DNA of 64,000 nt from Pseudonocardia alaniniphila (GCF_022524485.1 NZ_JAKXMK010000011.1:62001-126000); one strand, 5' to 3'. Shown: positions 19,573 to 28,424, numbered from the stretch's first letter. Notes: generated by a model from the letters alone, not told the origin. Numbers and translations: made by a program.

Positions 19573-20724
19573 ATGGACCTCACGTTGAGCGGCGAGCACG
19601 AGACGCTGCGGGCCACCGTCGAGGACTTCGCGCGCAAGGAGGTGGCGCCGGTCATCGGGGAGTTCTACGAGCGTGGCGAGTTCCCGTACGAGATCGTGGC
19701 GAAGATGGGCGCGATGGGCCTGTTCGGCCTGCCCTTCGACGAGGAGCACGGCGGCATGGGCGGGGACTACTTCGCCCTGTGCCTCGCGCTGGAGGAGCTC
19801 GCCCGCGTCGACTCGTCGGTGGCGATCACCCTGGAGGCCGGGGTGTCGCTGGGGGCGATGCCGATCTACCGGTTCGGCTCCGAGGAGCAGAAGCGGGAGT
19901 GGTTGCCCGCGCTCGTCGCCGGAGAGCGGCTCGGCGCGTTCGGGCTGACCGAACCGGGCGGCGGCTCGGACGCAGGCGCCACCCGCACCACCGCCCGGCT
20001 CGACGGCGACGAGTGGGTGATCAACGGCTCGAAGGCCTTCATCACCAACTCCGGCACCGACATCACCTCGGTCGTCACGGTCACCGCGATCACGGGTGGC
20101 ACGGACGCAGCCGGGCGCCGGGAGATCTCGGCGATCATGGTTCCGGCCGGCACACCGGGATTCCGGGTGTCGCAGAAGTACTCGAAGGTCGGCTGGTCGG
20201 CCTCCGACACCCGCGAGCTCTTCTTCGACGACTGCCGGGTGCCTGCGGGCAACCTCCTCGGGCAGCGGGGGCGCGGCTACGCCCAGTTCCTCTCGATCCT
20301 CGACGAGGGCCGCATCGCGATCGCGGCGTTGTCGGTCGGGCTCGCGCAGGGCTGTGTGGACGAGTCGGTGCGCTACGCACACGAGCGTGAGGCGTTCGGC
20401 AGGCCGATCGGCAGCTACCAGGCCATCCAGTTCAAGATCGCCGACATGGAGGCGCGGGCGCACACCGCACGGCTGGCGTACTACGCGGCGGCGGCGAAGA
20501 TGCTGGCAGGCGAGCCGTTCAAGAAGGAGGCGGCGATCGCGAAGCTGGTGGCCTCGAACGCGGCGATGGACAACGCCCGCGACGCCACGCAGGTCTTCGG
20601 GGGCTACGGGTTCATGAACGAGTATCCGGTGGGCCGCTTCTACCGTGATGCGAAGATCTTGGAGATCGGCGAAGGCACCTCCGAGGTTCAACGGATGTTG
20701 ATCGCCCGACAGCTCGGTCTGTAG
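19573..20724 (+). CDS. Acyl-CoA dehydrogenase, FadE19-like
   Basis: A protein of 383 residues with the normal acyl-CoA dehydrogenase layout: the FAD-binding FGLTEPGGGSDAG segment, DECR-like FDDCRVP, QVFGGYGF, and the C-terminal ILEIGEGTSEVQR with the catalytic-base glutamate at the usual position (Glu367). Having Glu in this GEGT motif is the short/medium-chain pattern, whereas isovaleryl-CoA dehydrogenases place the base elsewhere; so a branched short-chain substrate is plausible but isovaleryl-CoA specificity is less certain. It is the third gene of the accD1-accA1 operon, with its ribosome site (GAGGAA) overlapping the accA1 stop. Electrons should pass to ETF. Confidence 0.92.
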   Translation: MDLTLSGEHETLRATVEDFARKEVAPVIGEFYERGEFPYEIVAKMGAMGLFGLPFDEEHGGMGGDYFALCLALEELARVDSSVAITLEAGVSLGAMPIYRFGSEEQKREWLPALVAGERLGAFGLTEPGGGSDAGATRTTARLDGDEWVINGSKAFITNSGTDITSVVTVTAITGGTDAAGRREISAIMVPAGTPGFRVSQKYSKVGWSASDTRELFFDDCRVPAGNLLGQRGRGYAQFLSILDEGRIAIAALSVGLAQGCVDESVRYAHEREAFGRPIGSYQAIQFKIADMEARAHTARLAYYAAAAKMLAGEPFKKEAAIAKLVASNAAMDNARDATQVFGGYGFMNEYPVGRFYRDAKILEIGEGTSEVQRMLIARQLGL

Positions 20725-20768
20725 CACCCCGCTGGCGCCATCGGGGTCGCCCACCGGAGGATGGTGGG

Positions 20769-22217
20769 GTGAACGCCCTGTTCGCCCGGATAGTCGTGAT
20801 TGTGAGCGGTGCCGCAATCTTGGTGGTGGAGACACTCTCCACCCGGCTCGTGGCGCCTTACGTCGGTCTGACCATCGAGTCCACCACGGCCGTGATCGGT
20901 GTGGCGCTGGCCGGGATCGCGGCCGGTGCGTCACTCGGTGGCCGCTGGTCCGACGTGCTGCCACCGCGCCGGGTCGCCGCCGGTGCACTGGCCGTCGGCG
21001 GGCTGGGCGTGCTCGTGGTGCGCCCGCTGATCCGGCTCCTGGGCCCGGGGCTCGGACCGGGCCCGTACGCGGCGGTGGTGCTGGTCGCGGTGTCGACGCT
21101 GGTGTCGGTCACCGCACTGGCGATGGTGACGCCTGCCGTCACCCGGGCTTGCCTGTCGAGCGTGGACGGATCGGGCGCGGTGATCGGCCGGCTGTCGGCG
21201 GCCGGCACACTCGGGTCACTGGCTGGGGTGTTCCTCACAGGGTTCGTGCTGGTGTCGTTGCTGCCGACCACGGTGATCCTGCTGGTCACGGCGGGGGCCT
21301 GTCTGACGCTGTCGGCGGTCACGGCCACAGTTCGCACGCGGACCGCGGTCGCGGGGGTGGCCGTCGCGACGGCGGTGGCAGGCGCGCTGCTGGTGGTCGT
21401 GCCCGGGCGCTGCGACGTCGACACCGTCTACTACTGCGCCCGTGTCGAGACCGAACCCGGGGATCCGAACACCCGCATACTCGTGCTCGACGATCTTCGC
21501 CACTCGGCTGTCGACCTCTCCGACCCCACCCGCCTGCAGTTCGCCTACACCCAGCGCTTCGCCGACGCGATCGACGCGGCGTTCCCTGGCAGGGGGGCGC
21601 TTCAGACGGTGCACCTCGGTGGGGGCGGGTTCACGATGCCCCGCTGGCTCGCCGCCACCCGTCCGGGCAGCACCTCCACCGTGCTCGAGGTGGACGCAGG
21701 CGTGGTCGAGCTGGCCCGTCGCGAGCTGGACGTCGACTCCATCCCCGGCACGTCGGTGCAGATCGGGGACGCCAGAACGTCGCTGGCGAGCGTGCCGACG
21801 GCGTCCGCGGACGTCGTGGTGGGCGACGCGTTCGGCGAGCGGTCGGTGCCGTGGCATCTCGCCACGGCCGAGTTCATGGGCGATGTGAACCGGGTGCTGC
21901 GCATCGACGGTGTCTTCGTGCTGAACGTGATCGACGACCAGCCGTGGCACCTGCTCGCCGCCGAGATGGCCACCGTCGCGAGCCGGTTCCCGCACGTCGC
22001 ACTCCTGGTGCGGCCGGATCAGCTCGCGCCGGGCGGCGGGGGCAACGCCGTGATCGTCGCATCCGACCGGCCGCTCGACGCCACCGCGATGGCCGCCCAC
22101 GCCGCCGCTCACGGCGAGCCGAACTCGGTGCTCGGCGACGACGCCGCCCGCAACTTCGCCGCCGGTGCCCAAGTTCTCACCGACGACTGGGCGCCGGTCG
22201 ACCAGCTGAGAGGCTGA
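20769..22217 (+). CDS. Polytopic membrane protein fused to a spermidine-synthase-like methyltransferase-fold domain
   Basis: A protein of 482 residues. Residues 1 to about 210 hold six to seven hydrophobic helices. Residues about 220-480 resemble the spermidine synthase fold: VHLGGGGFTMPRWLA for the nucleotide-type loop, TVLEVDAGVVELAR for the acidic strand end, IGDARTSLASV and VVVGDAFGERSVPWHL. This fused architecture is common in actinobacteria, where it is annotated as a fused MFS/spermidine synthase. The polyamine role is unproven. The start is GTG with GGAGG upstream. It is followed 37 bp later by a small conserved protein gene on the same strand. Confidence 0.82.
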   Translation: MNALFARIVVIVSGAAILVVETLSTRLVAPYVGLTIESTTAVIGVALAGIAAGASLGGRWSDVLPPRRVAAGALAVGGLGVLVVRPLIRLLGPGLGPGPYAAVVLVAVSTLVSVTALAMVTPAVTRACLSSVDGSGAVIGRLSAAGTLGSLAGVFLTGFVLVSLLPTTVILLVTAGACLTLSAVTATVRTRTAVAGVAVATAVAGALLVVVPGRCDVDTVYYCARVETEPGDPNTRILVLDDLRHSAVDLSDPTRLQFAYTQRFADAIDAAFPGRGALQTVHLGGGGFTMPRWLAATRPGSTSTVLEVDAGVVELARRELDVDSIPGTSVQIGDARTSLASVPTASADVVVGDAFGERSVPWHLATAEFMGDVNRVLRIDGVFVLNVIDDQPWHLLAAEMATVASRFPHVALLVRPDQLAPGGGGNAVIVASDRPLDATAMAAHAAAHGEPNSVLGDDAARNFAAGAQVLTDDWAPVDQLRG

Positions 22218-22254
22218 GCACGGTACGGTCCGCACGACCCGAGGGGAAGGTGGC

Positions 22255-22647
22255 GTGGTGGCCAGCTGGGACGATCTGGTGTCCTTCGTCCGCGTGCGCT
22301 ACGAGATCATGCGGCAGGTCGAGGACGAGCTGTGGTTCAACCTGCCCACGTCGGGCGAGCGCACCCAGCTCGTCGTGGTGCGGCTGGCGAGCGGAGAGGA
22401 CTCCCACCAGTGGGCCCAGATCACGTCGCCGATCGGGCGGGCCGCCGACCTGGACCTCCCCCGGCTGCTCATGCTCGCGGGTGAGTCGATCGCCGGTGGT
22501 GCCGTCGCCACCGACGGAGTGGTGCTCTTCCGCCACTCGATCCCGCTGGCCGACACCGCGCTCGACGGCTTCGACCGCTCGTTCCGCGTGGTGGTCGAGG
22601 TGGCCGACCGGCTCGAGAACGAGCTGACCGGCTCCGACGAGCACTGA
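22255..22647 (+). CDS. Small YbjN-like/type-III-chaperone-fold hypothetical protein
   Basis: A 130-residue soluble protein with no signal peptide or membrane helix. The pattern of a helix (SFVRVRYEIMRQVEDELWFNL), several strands (QLVVVRLA, WAQITSPI, GVVLFRHSIPL) and a final helix resembles the YbjN or secretion-chaperone fold; this is a shape-based guess. Tandem GTG codons open the frame after a GAGGGGAAGG ribosome site. It probably shares a transcript with the upstream membrane-synthase fusion. It is convergent with surE, and a stem-loop lies between them. Confidence 0.7.
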   Translation: MVASWDDLVSFVRVRYEIMRQVEDELWFNLPTSGERTQLVVVRLASGEDSHQWAQITSPIGRAADLDLPRLLMLAGESIAGGAVATDGVVLFRHSIPLADTALDGFDRSFRVVVEVADRLENELTGSDEH

Positions 22648-22689
22648 GCCTGCGCACCGGAGCCTGACCGAACGGGCCCTCTGCCCGGA

Positions 22690-22720
22690 CCTGGCGGACG
22701 AGGGCGCCGCTCGTCCCAGG
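22690..22720. terminator. Stem-loop between convergent genes
   Basis: CCTGG-CG-GGACGAG pairs imperfectly with CTCGTCCCAGG around a GGCGCCG loop, giving an 11-bp stem with a small bulge. It lies between the convergent stops of the small protein gene and surE, where a bidirectional terminator would be expected. No T-run is present. Confidence 0.45.
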
Positions 22721-22722
22721 CC

Positions 22723-23523
22723 CTAGCCTGCTCGCCTGCTCGGAGCCACCCGGTCCAGCACTCCCGGCCGATCGGTCACGCCGACCAACTCTGTGAGGGT
22801 CGGGTGGCCCGCCGCCAGCAGCGCCGCGTCCCTACCCGGTTCCAGCGGCGTCGACATCTTCGCCGACTCGGAGTGCAGCACCTCGCCGTGCTCCCCGCTG
22901 CGGTGGTCGACGCGCACCTGGACCGTGCCGAACGTCGAGAGCCCGGCTTCACGCAGCTCTCCGACCTCGGCGATGGGCAGGTTGGGCACGTTCAGCGACA
23001 GGGCGGCGGGGTCCGGAGCGGCGAGCAGCACGTCGAGCACCTCGGGCAGGAGATGCAGCACGGTGTCCCAGTGGGGGTTCTCCGGTGCCGGGTCGGTGAG
23101 GTCCAGTGACACGGCCAGCCCGCGCCACCCGTGCATCAACCCGGCCAGCACCGCGTTCACCGTGCCGGAGTGCAGCACCGCGTGACCGAGGTTGGCCCCG
23201 AGGTTGATGCCGGACAGCACGACATCCGGCTCCGGGTCCAGCCAGCCGCGCCCGGCCGAGTGCACGATGAACGCCGGGTGCCCCTCCACCGCGTAGGCCG
23301 GCACGCCGGGCAGGCCGGCGAGCTCCCGGCTGTGTACGCGGGTGCGGTTGCCGTCACGGATCGAGAGCACCGACCCACCGACACCGCTGGCGTCGACGTG
23401 TGGCGCGGCGATGACCACCTCGAACCCGGCGGCACGCGCTCCGTCGGCGAGCGCGTGTAGCCCGGGGGAGTCGATGCCGTCGTCGTTGGTGATCAGGGCA
23501 CGGAGACGTCGCGAATGGGCCAC
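22723..23523 (-). CDS. surE: 5'/3'-nucleotidase SurE
   Basis: A protein of 266 residues. The metal site is recognisable: the Asp pair in ITNDDGIDSPG, the Ser in GGSVLSI, and the Asn in SGINLGANLG. The HSGTVNAV segment follows as in other SurE proteins. It removes phosphate from nucleoside monophosphates and may act on polyphosphate. The GTG at 23523 (VAHSRRLRALITNDDG) is chosen because the fold begins right after; a GGTGA lies four to five bases upstream. It is divergent from the aldose epimerase gene with an 88-bp gap. Confidence 0.93.
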   Translation of the reverse strand: MAHSRRLRALITNDDGIDSPGLHALADGARAAGFEVVIAAPHVDASGVGGSVLSIRDGNRTRVHSRELAGLPGVPAYAVEGHPAFIVHSAGRGWLDPEPDVVLSGINLGANLGHAVLHSGTVNAVLAGLMHGWRGLAVSLDLTDPAPENPHWDTVLHLLPEVLDVLLAAPDPAALSLNVPNLPIAEVGELREAGLSTFGTVQVRVDHRSGEHGEVLHSESAKMSTPLEPGRDAALLAAGHPTLTELVGVTDRPGVLDRVAPSRRAG

Positions 23524-23611
23524 CAGTTCACCGTAAGGGAGGAAGGTGACCTGAGGGCGACGCGCCCGTGACCCGCACCGGTCCCCGCCGCCACGGACGT
23601 AGGCTCCGCCA

Positions 23612-24538
23612 GTGGTCACCCGCATTCCCATGCCCCCCACGGGCGAGCAGTTCGAGATCCGCTCCGGCGACGTCCGCGCGGTCGTCACCGAGGTCGGTGC
23701 GGGCCTGCGGGCCTTCGAGTCGGACGGTCGCCCGTACATCGAGACGTTCGACGAGTCGGCGCGCCCGCCACGCGGGTCCGGCAACGTCCTCGTCCCGTGG
23801 CCCAACCGCACCGCGCACGGGCGTTGGACGTGGAACGGGCAGCCTCAGCAGCTATCGCTGAGCGAGCCCGCGGCAGGTAACGCGATCCACGGGCTGCTCC
23901 GCCACGCCTTCTACCGCACGGGTGAGCTCACGCCGGACACCGTCACGCTGCACGCCGTGGTCGCTCCTCAGCCGGGCTGGCCGGTGCCGCTCGACACCAG
24001 CGTGCGGTTCGCCGTGCGAGCGGACGGGCTCACCGTCACCCACCGCGTGCGCAACGTGGGGGCCGATCCGGTCCCGTTCGGTGTCGGGGCGCACCCGTAC
24101 CTGCGGGCGGGGGACGAGGCCACCGACGACTGCGTGCTCACGCTGGCGGCCGCCTCGACACTCCCGCTGGACGGAGGCCTGCCCACGGGCCCGGCCGTGC
24201 CCGCCGATGGCGATCTCGACTTCCGGGCGGGCCGGCCACTTCGCGGCCGTGAGCTCGACCACGCCTTCGGCGACTGCGCTCCTGCCGACGGGGACACGGT
24301 GGTGCGCCACCGGCTGACCGGACGCACCGCGGGCGTCGAGCTGTGGGCCGATCCCGACTTCGCCTGGGTGCAGGTCTTCACCCCCGACGACCACCCCGGG
24401 CGGGGCCGCGCGGTCGCCGTCGAGCCGATGACCTGCCCTCCCGACGCGCTGAACTCCGGAACAGGGCTGCTCGTCGTCGAGCCGGGCGAGACGTGGACCG
24501 GGAGCTGGGGCATCCGACCGCTGGCGATCTCCGGCTGA
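23612..24538 (+). CDS. Aldose 1-epimerase family protein
   Basis: A protein of 308 residues of the galactose-mutarotase-like fold. Visible motifs include GNVLVPWPNRTAHGRWTW near residue 58, AIHGLLRH with the conserved His, FGVGAHPYLR with the second catalytic His, and AVAVEPMTCPPDALNSG carrying the catalytic glutamate. It should interconvert alpha and beta anomers of a hexose. The start is a GTG. The family includes glucose-6-phosphate epimerase-type paralogues, so the exact sugar is open. Confidence 0.87.
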   Translation: MVTRIPMPPTGEQFEIRSGDVRAVVTEVGAGLRAFESDGRPYIETFDESARPPRGSGNVLVPWPNRTAHGRWTWNGQPQQLSLSEPAAGNAIHGLLRHAFYRTGELTPDTVTLHAVVAPQPGWPVPLDTSVRFAVRADGLTVTHRVRNVGADPVPFGVGAHPYLRAGDEATDDCVLTLAAASTLPLDGGLPTGPAVPADGDLDFRAGRPLRGRELDHAFGDCAPADGDTVVRHRLTGRTAGVELWADPDFAWVQVFTPDDHPGRGRAVAVEPMTCPPDALNSGTGLLVVEPGETWTGSWGIRPLAISG

Positions 24539-24559
24539 TCGGGCAAGCTCACCGCCCCG

Positions 24560-24913
24560 CTACGGCACGAGTACCGGCTGGTCCACGACCCAGAGCCACG
24601 ACCCGTCCGGCTGGCGGCGGGCGATCTCGACGGTCACCTCACCGGTGGTCAGCGTGGACACCGTGAGCGCCAGGTCGCCGCTCACCAGCGCTGGATGCTG
24701 CCTACCCGGCGAGAGCACCGGCGCGGCCGCCACGAACTGCTCGTACACCTTGCGGATCTCCGCATGTCCGGTCGCAAGGTTGCCCGGTGGAAACGCCAGC
24801 ACGGCGTTCGGCTCGTACAACGCCACCAGCCCGTCGACGTCGCCCGCGTTGCCGCGCTCGATGAAGTGCTTGCCCAGGTCGTTCGGCTCAGTGGCCACTG
24901 TCTTGCTTGTCAT
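24560..24913 (-). CDS. SnoaL/NTF2-like small protein (DUF4440 type)
   Basis: A 117-residue protein of the NTF2-like fold: an N-terminal helix (DLGKHFIERGNAGDVDGLVALY), then EPNAVLAFPPGNLATGHAEIRK and strands ending in RRQPDGSWLWVVDQ. Members are small ketosteroid-isomerase-like hydrolases, isomerases or binding proteins; no specific reaction can be read here. It is divergent from a WYL-domain regulator, and a perfect 27-bp palindrome lies between the two starts, so the regulator very likely controls it. The ATG at 24913 begins the conserved region; the open frame beyond it runs antisense into the regulator gene. Confidence 0.8.
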   Translation of the reverse strand: MTSKTVATEPNDLGKHFIERGNAGDVDGLVALYEPNAVLAFPPGNLATGHAEIRKVYEQFVAAAPVLSPGRQHPALVSGDLALTVSTLTTGEVTVEIARRQPDGSWLWVVDQPVLVP

Positions 24914-24932
24914 GCTGATGAGCCTCGCAACA

Positions 24933-24959
24933 AATACACGACATCCTGTGTCGTGTATT
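24933..24959. promoter_or_regulatory. Perfect palindromic operator between SnoaL-like gene and WYL regulator
   Basis: Arms of 11 bases, AATACACGACA and TGTCGTGTATT, pair exactly around the five-base spacer TCCTG. The site fills most of the 62-bp gap between two divergent starts (24913 and 24976). It is AT-rich compared with its surroundings. It is the expected place for the WYL regulator to control itself and the SnoaL-like gene. Confidence 0.7.
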
Positions 24960-24975
24960 CCGATAAAGTCCCTGT

Positions 24976-25950
24976 ATGCGCGCCGACCGATTGGTGTCGC
25001 TCGTGCTGCTGCTGCGCCGGCACGGTCGGTTGTCCGCGGCCACGCTGGCCCGCGAGCTGGAGGTATCCACGCGCACCGTGCTGCGCGACATCGAGGCGCT
25101 GTCCGCTGCCGGCATCCCGGTCTACGCCGAACGCGGCAGGCACGGCGGCTTCGCATTGCTGCCCGGCTTCCAGACCGAGCTCACCGGACTGAACCACGAC
25201 GAAGCACTTGCCCTGCTGGTCGCCGGATCGCGGCGCGGCGCGCAGGCATTCGGCCTCGGCTCGGCGCTCGCTTCGGCCATGCGCAAGGTGGTTGACGCGC
25301 TACCCGAAAGCTATCGGACCACCGCGGCCGGCGCGGCCCGACGATTGCTCATCGACCCGGAGACCGACCTCCTCTCGCGCCGGCTGATCGCTGAGGAGGT
25401 GCCCGACACCATAGTGAGCGAGGTCCGGCGCGCGGTGTTCGCCGGACACAAGCTGCGCATCCACTACGCAGCCGTGGACCAGACCCCGAAGTGGCGCACG
25501 GTGGACCCGATCGGCCTGGTCACGGTACGCGACCACGGCTACTTGCTGGCCACGAAACTCGGCGCGGACCGCACCTACCGGCTGTCCCGGATCTTGGCCG
25601 CCGAGGAACTCACCGAACCCGCACAGCGACCGGACCGGGTCGATCTGGACCGGGCCTGGCAGGAACGCAGCACGCAGTTTCGGACGGGCGGCGACCAGGT
25701 CACCGTGCTGGTACGGGTGAACGCGGCACGGCGGGAGGAGCTGCTGCGGACCGTGCTGGCCGTCCGCACCGAGGAACCCGACGCGGACGGCTGGCTGCGA
25801 CTGGAGGTGACCTTCAGCGATCCGCGACACGCCGAATGGGCGCTGTGGCAGCTCGCCACGAGCGCGGAAGCCCTGACCCCGCAGTGGTTGCGCACCGCCC
25901 TGCGCAACCGCGCTGCCGCGATCGCCACCTGCTACGGAGCGTCATCCTGA
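24976..25950 (+). CDS. WYL-domain transcriptional regulator (YafY/HTH_11 type)
   Basis: A protein of 324 residues. The N-terminal winged helix is of the DeoR/HTH_11 kind (LSAATLARELEVSTRTVLRDIEAL, then AGIPVYAERGRHGGF). The WYL domain follows (LRIHYAAVDQTPKWRTVDPIGL...GYLLATKLG) with a C-terminal WCX-type extension (VLVRVNAARREELLRTVLA). WYL domains bind small ligands or nucleic acid ends and often control nearby genes. The ATG at 24976 is 17 bases after the palindrome. It probably regulates the divergent SnoaL-like gene. Confidence 0.9.
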   Translation: MRADRLVSLVLLLRRHGRLSAATLARELEVSTRTVLRDIEALSAAGIPVYAERGRHGGFALLPGFQTELTGLNHDEALALLVAGSRRGAQAFGLGSALASAMRKVVDALPESYRTTAAGAARRLLIDPETDLLSRRLIAEEVPDTIVSEVRRAVFAGHKLRIHYAAVDQTPKWRTVDPIGLVTVRDHGYLLATKLGADRTYRLSRILAAEELTEPAQRPDRVDLDRAWQERSTQFRTGGDQVTVLVRVNAARREELLRTVLAVRTEEPDADGWLRLEVTFSDPRHAEWALWQLATSAEALTPQWLRTALRNRAAAIATCYGASS

Positions 25951-25970
25951 ACGTTGATACGAGCGTCGGC

Positions 25971-26747
25971 TCAGTTCAGGCGGGCGCGCAGGGCGCGGGC
26001 CGCGGTGCGCAGCAGCTCGGCCCGCTCCGGCGGTGCCTCCGGGAGCTGTTCCTCCAGCACGCGGGCCCCGTCGATCCAGCGGGCCTGGTCGCCCAGCGCG
26101 CCGGCCAGCTCGAGCAGGTCGGGGAGCCCGGCGCCGGGTAGGGCGAGCCGCATCCGCACCACCCATTCCAGGTCGTCCGGACGCCGCCGGGCCCGGTAGA
26201 CCAGGCGGAGGTTCTCGAGCATCCGCAGCAGGATCGACGGCGTCGCGGCGGTGGCCAGCAGGTGCGGCCCGAACGGCACCTCGGGGCCCGCCCCCGACGC
26301 CGTGCGGAACAGGGCCTCGGCCGCGGCGTCGTCGAGCTCGACACCGCCGTGGAACACGTCGAGGAGGACCTGCGAGTCGATCGCCCGCACGAGGAAGTGC
26401 CCGGGCATGCCCACGCCTTCCAGCGCGATCCCGGCCCGCCTGCCGACCTCGATCGTGACCACGGCCAGCGTGATCGGTATGCCCAGCCTGCGCTCCAGGA
26501 CGTGGTGGAGCAGCGAGTTGCGCGGATCGTGGTAATCCCCGACGTTGCCGGCAAACCCCTCCTGGACGAACAACCGGTCCACCAGCGCGTCGAGCGAGGT
26601 GACGCCTTCGGCGAGGCGGTCCAGCTCGCGCAGCCAGCGTCCGGTGTCCAGGTCGGCGTCCGCACCTGCGGCAAGTGCGAGCGCGGCACGGTCCAACGGC
26701 GGGTCGGGCCGGCCGACCAGCTCGGCGAAGCGCGCAACCGTGTCCAC
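25971..26747 (-). CDS. SirB1-like transglutaminase-fold protein with TPR-like tail
   Basis: A protein of 258 residues. The middle part has the SirB1/transglutaminase-like pattern: VQEGFAGNVGDYHDPRNS, LLHHVLERRLGIPITLAVV, and GVGMPGHFLVRA. Classical transglutaminases use a Cys-His-Asp triad; here the usual cysteine position (NxxxYxxPxN region) lacks Cys, so the protein is likely non-catalytic or uses another chemistry. The last 70 residues are helical and TPR-like. The GTG at 26747 starts the alignable region. Its gene is followed in transcription by nothing on this strand, and the ATPase gene at 26822-27763 lies upstream in the same direction. Confidence 0.78.
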   Translation of the reverse strand: MDTVARFAELVGRPDPPLDRAALALAAGADADLDTGRWLRELDRLAEGVTSLDALVDRLFVQEGFAGNVGDYHDPRNSLLHHVLERRLGIPITLAVVTIEVGRRAGIALEGVGMPGHFLVRAIDSQVLLDVFHGGVELDDAAAEALFRTASGAGPEVPFGPHLLATAATPSILLRMLENLRLVYRARRRPDDLEWVVRMRLALPGAGLPDLLELAGALGDQARWIDGARVLEEQLPEAPPERAELLRTAARALRARLN

Positions 26748-26821
26748 CTCGACATGGTGAACCTCACGGCCCCGCGCGTCGACGTTCTGCCCGGTTCGCC
26801 GCGGCTTCGTGATCCGGCTCG

Positions 26822-27763
26822 TCAGACGCGCATCTGCACCCGGATGACGGTGTCGCCGGGCTCGCTCCACACCTCGAGCGTGTCGGCCAGCTCCGAGGCG
26901 AGCCACAGGCCACGGCCGCGGGCGCCGTCCGGGGGCGGGATCGTCATACCGGGGAACGGCACGCTCATCCGGCCGTGATCGGCGACCTCGGCCACGACGT
27001 CGGGCCCGTTCCACATCCGCAGCCGTCCGCGCCCCGCTCCGTGCTCCACGCTGTTCGAGGCCAGTTCGTTCACGGCGAGCACGAGATCGGCGCCGCGGTC
27101 GGCGTCGAGACCGGCCATCACGGCGACCCGGAGGACCAGGCGGCGCAGATCGATCAGGTCGTCCTGTCCGAAGGAGAGCTCCGCGGCCGGCGGACCGAGG
27201 CCGGGTGGCGGTGGCGGTGGGTAGTCCACCACCGACTCCTCCGGTTGCCGGTAGCGCTTGCTGGGCTCGGGACCGTCGGCCGTGGCAACGAGCGGATGGG
27301 TGTCCTCCACCGTGGGCAGGTCCGCGACGTCGTGATCGACGGGGCACAGCACCGTGATCGGCAGCCCGGCGGTGGCCACGTTCACCCCGATGTCCAACCG
27401 AGCCCAATGGAGAGGTCCGCGGTCGACCTCCATCTGCTGGCTCACGACCAGCGCACGACCGCCCGGATTGGTGATCCGCCTGCTCGTCCTGGCCCACCGC
27501 ACGGCCACGGTGAACGCCGGCATCCTGTGCACCTCGAACGGGTCCTGGAAATCCACCTCGGCGGAGTCGCTCCCGAGCGCGCGGCGCAGAGACACGCAGG
27601 TGGGCTCGTCCAGCACCGCGACGACCGGATCTCCTGCCGACACGGCGGCCGCGACCCGTGGAGCCAACCGTTCGACGAGGTGAGCAGCGGAGGAGTACGG
27701 CACCGCTTCGTGCCATGCGCCATCGGGTCTCGGGGGCGTCGTCCTCTCCGTTGCGGTCCCCAT
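26822..27763 (-). CDS. Anti-sigma-factor-type ATPase with N-terminal MEDS-like sensor
   Basis: A protein of 313 residues. The N-terminal 170 residues resemble the MEDS/DcmR sensory domain (HEAVPYSSAAHLVERLAPRV...AGDPVVAVLDEP). A proline-rich linker (VDYPPPPPPGLGPP) follows. The C-terminal domain is a GHKL ATPase of the RsbW kind: N box LVLAVNELASNSVEHG, then DHGRMSVP and GARGRGLWLASELADTL. Such proteins phosphorylate anti-anti-sigma factors or hold sigma factors. No partner is encoded next to it. It lies 74 bp upstream of the SirB1-like gene and may be co-transcribed. The ATG at 27763 is selected because the sensor domain begins a few residues after it. Confidence 0.82.
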   Translation of the reverse strand: MGTATERTTPPRPDGAWHEAVPYSSAAHLVERLAPRVAAAVSAGDPVVAVLDEPTCVSLRRALGSDSAEVDFQDPFEVHRMPAFTVAVRWARTSRRITNPGGRALVVSQQMEVDRGPLHWARLDIGVNVATAGLPITVLCPVDHDVADLPTVEDTHPLVATADGPEPSKRYRQPEESVVDYPPPPPPGLGPPAAELSFGQDDLIDLRRLVLRVAVMAGLDADRGADLVLAVNELASNSVEHGAGRGRLRMWNGPDVVAEVADHGRMSVPFPGMTIPPPDGARGRGLWLASELADTLEVWSEPGDTVIRVQMRV

Positions 27764-27914
27764 CACGTCCCGTCCCTGCCGATGATGCCGACGTATAGGC
27801 GCGTACCCGCTCGGAGCAGGGCGAACCACCCAGCCGGGTGTGGCAGGGTGGATCGGCGGGTCGAGATCCGCCTGTGCCACGGTGGATCAGCGGAGTACGA
27901 GATCAGGAGTGACG

Positions 27915-28367
27915 ATGCGAGTCTTCAACGGCGTCGACGAGCTGCGCGCCTCGGTGGGCACCCAGCTGGGGGTGAGCGACTGGGTCACGATCGACCAGAC
28001 CCAGATCAACACCTTCGCCGACGCGACCGGCGACCACCAGTGGATCCACGTCGACGAGGAGCGCGCGAAGGCCGGCCAGTTCGGCACCACGATCGCGCAC
28101 GGCTTCCTCACGCTCTCGCTCCTGCCCGTGCTGGTCTCGCAGATCTATCGGATCGAGAACACGAAGATGGGCATCAACTACGGACTGAACAAGGTGAGGT
28201 TCACCTCGCCGGTGCCCGTCGGGAGCAAGGTCCGGGGGAGCATCGAGCTGATCGATGTCGCCGACGTGGCCGGAGGGGTCCAGCTCACCAACAAGGTCAC
28301 GGTGGAGATCGAGGGGTCCGAGCGGCCCGCGCTCGTGGCCGAGTGGTTGACCCGCCAGTACGTGTAG
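27915..28367 (+). CDS. htdZ: (R)-specific enoyl-CoA hydratase, HtdZ/Rv0130 type
   Basis: A 150-residue single hot-dog protein with the hydratase-2 motif in FADATGDHQWIHVDEERA and GTTIAHGFLTLSLLP; the Asp and His of the motif are the catalytic pair. The sequence closely resembles the mycobacterial Rv0130 protein, including INYGLNKVRF and PVPVGSKVRGS. It hydrates trans-2-enoyl-CoA to (R)-3-hydroxyacyl-CoA. The ATG at 27915 has CAGGAGTGA upstream. A thiolase gene follows 57 bp later on the same strand, so the two may work in the same beta-oxidation or PHA-precursor route. Confidence 0.92.
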   Translation: MRVFNGVDELRASVGTQLGVSDWVTIDQTQINTFADATGDHQWIHVDEERAKAGQFGTTIAHGFLTLSLLPVLVSQIYRIENTKMGINYGLNKVRFTSPVPVGSKVRGSIELIDVADVAGGVQLTNKVTVEIEGSERPALVAEWLTRQYV

Positions 28368-28424
28368 GACTCGATCGGCAAGATCAGTCAAGCGGTACGA
28401 CAGGACGACGAGGGAGACGACCTG

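Noticed and set aside
17208..19655. Long minus-strand open frame opposite accD1 and accA1
   Set aside because: An antisense shadow of two well-identified genes, spanning their boundary, which a real gene would not be expected to do here.
20725..20768. Terminator after the acyl-CoA dehydrogenase
   Set aside because: Only six-base arms (ACCCCG/CGGGGT) with a ten-base loop and no T-run; too weak to list.
24914..25156. Longer N-terminus for the SnoaL-like protein
   Set aside because: The extension passes through the palindrome and into the regulator gene on the other strand, and the family starts near the ATG at 24913.
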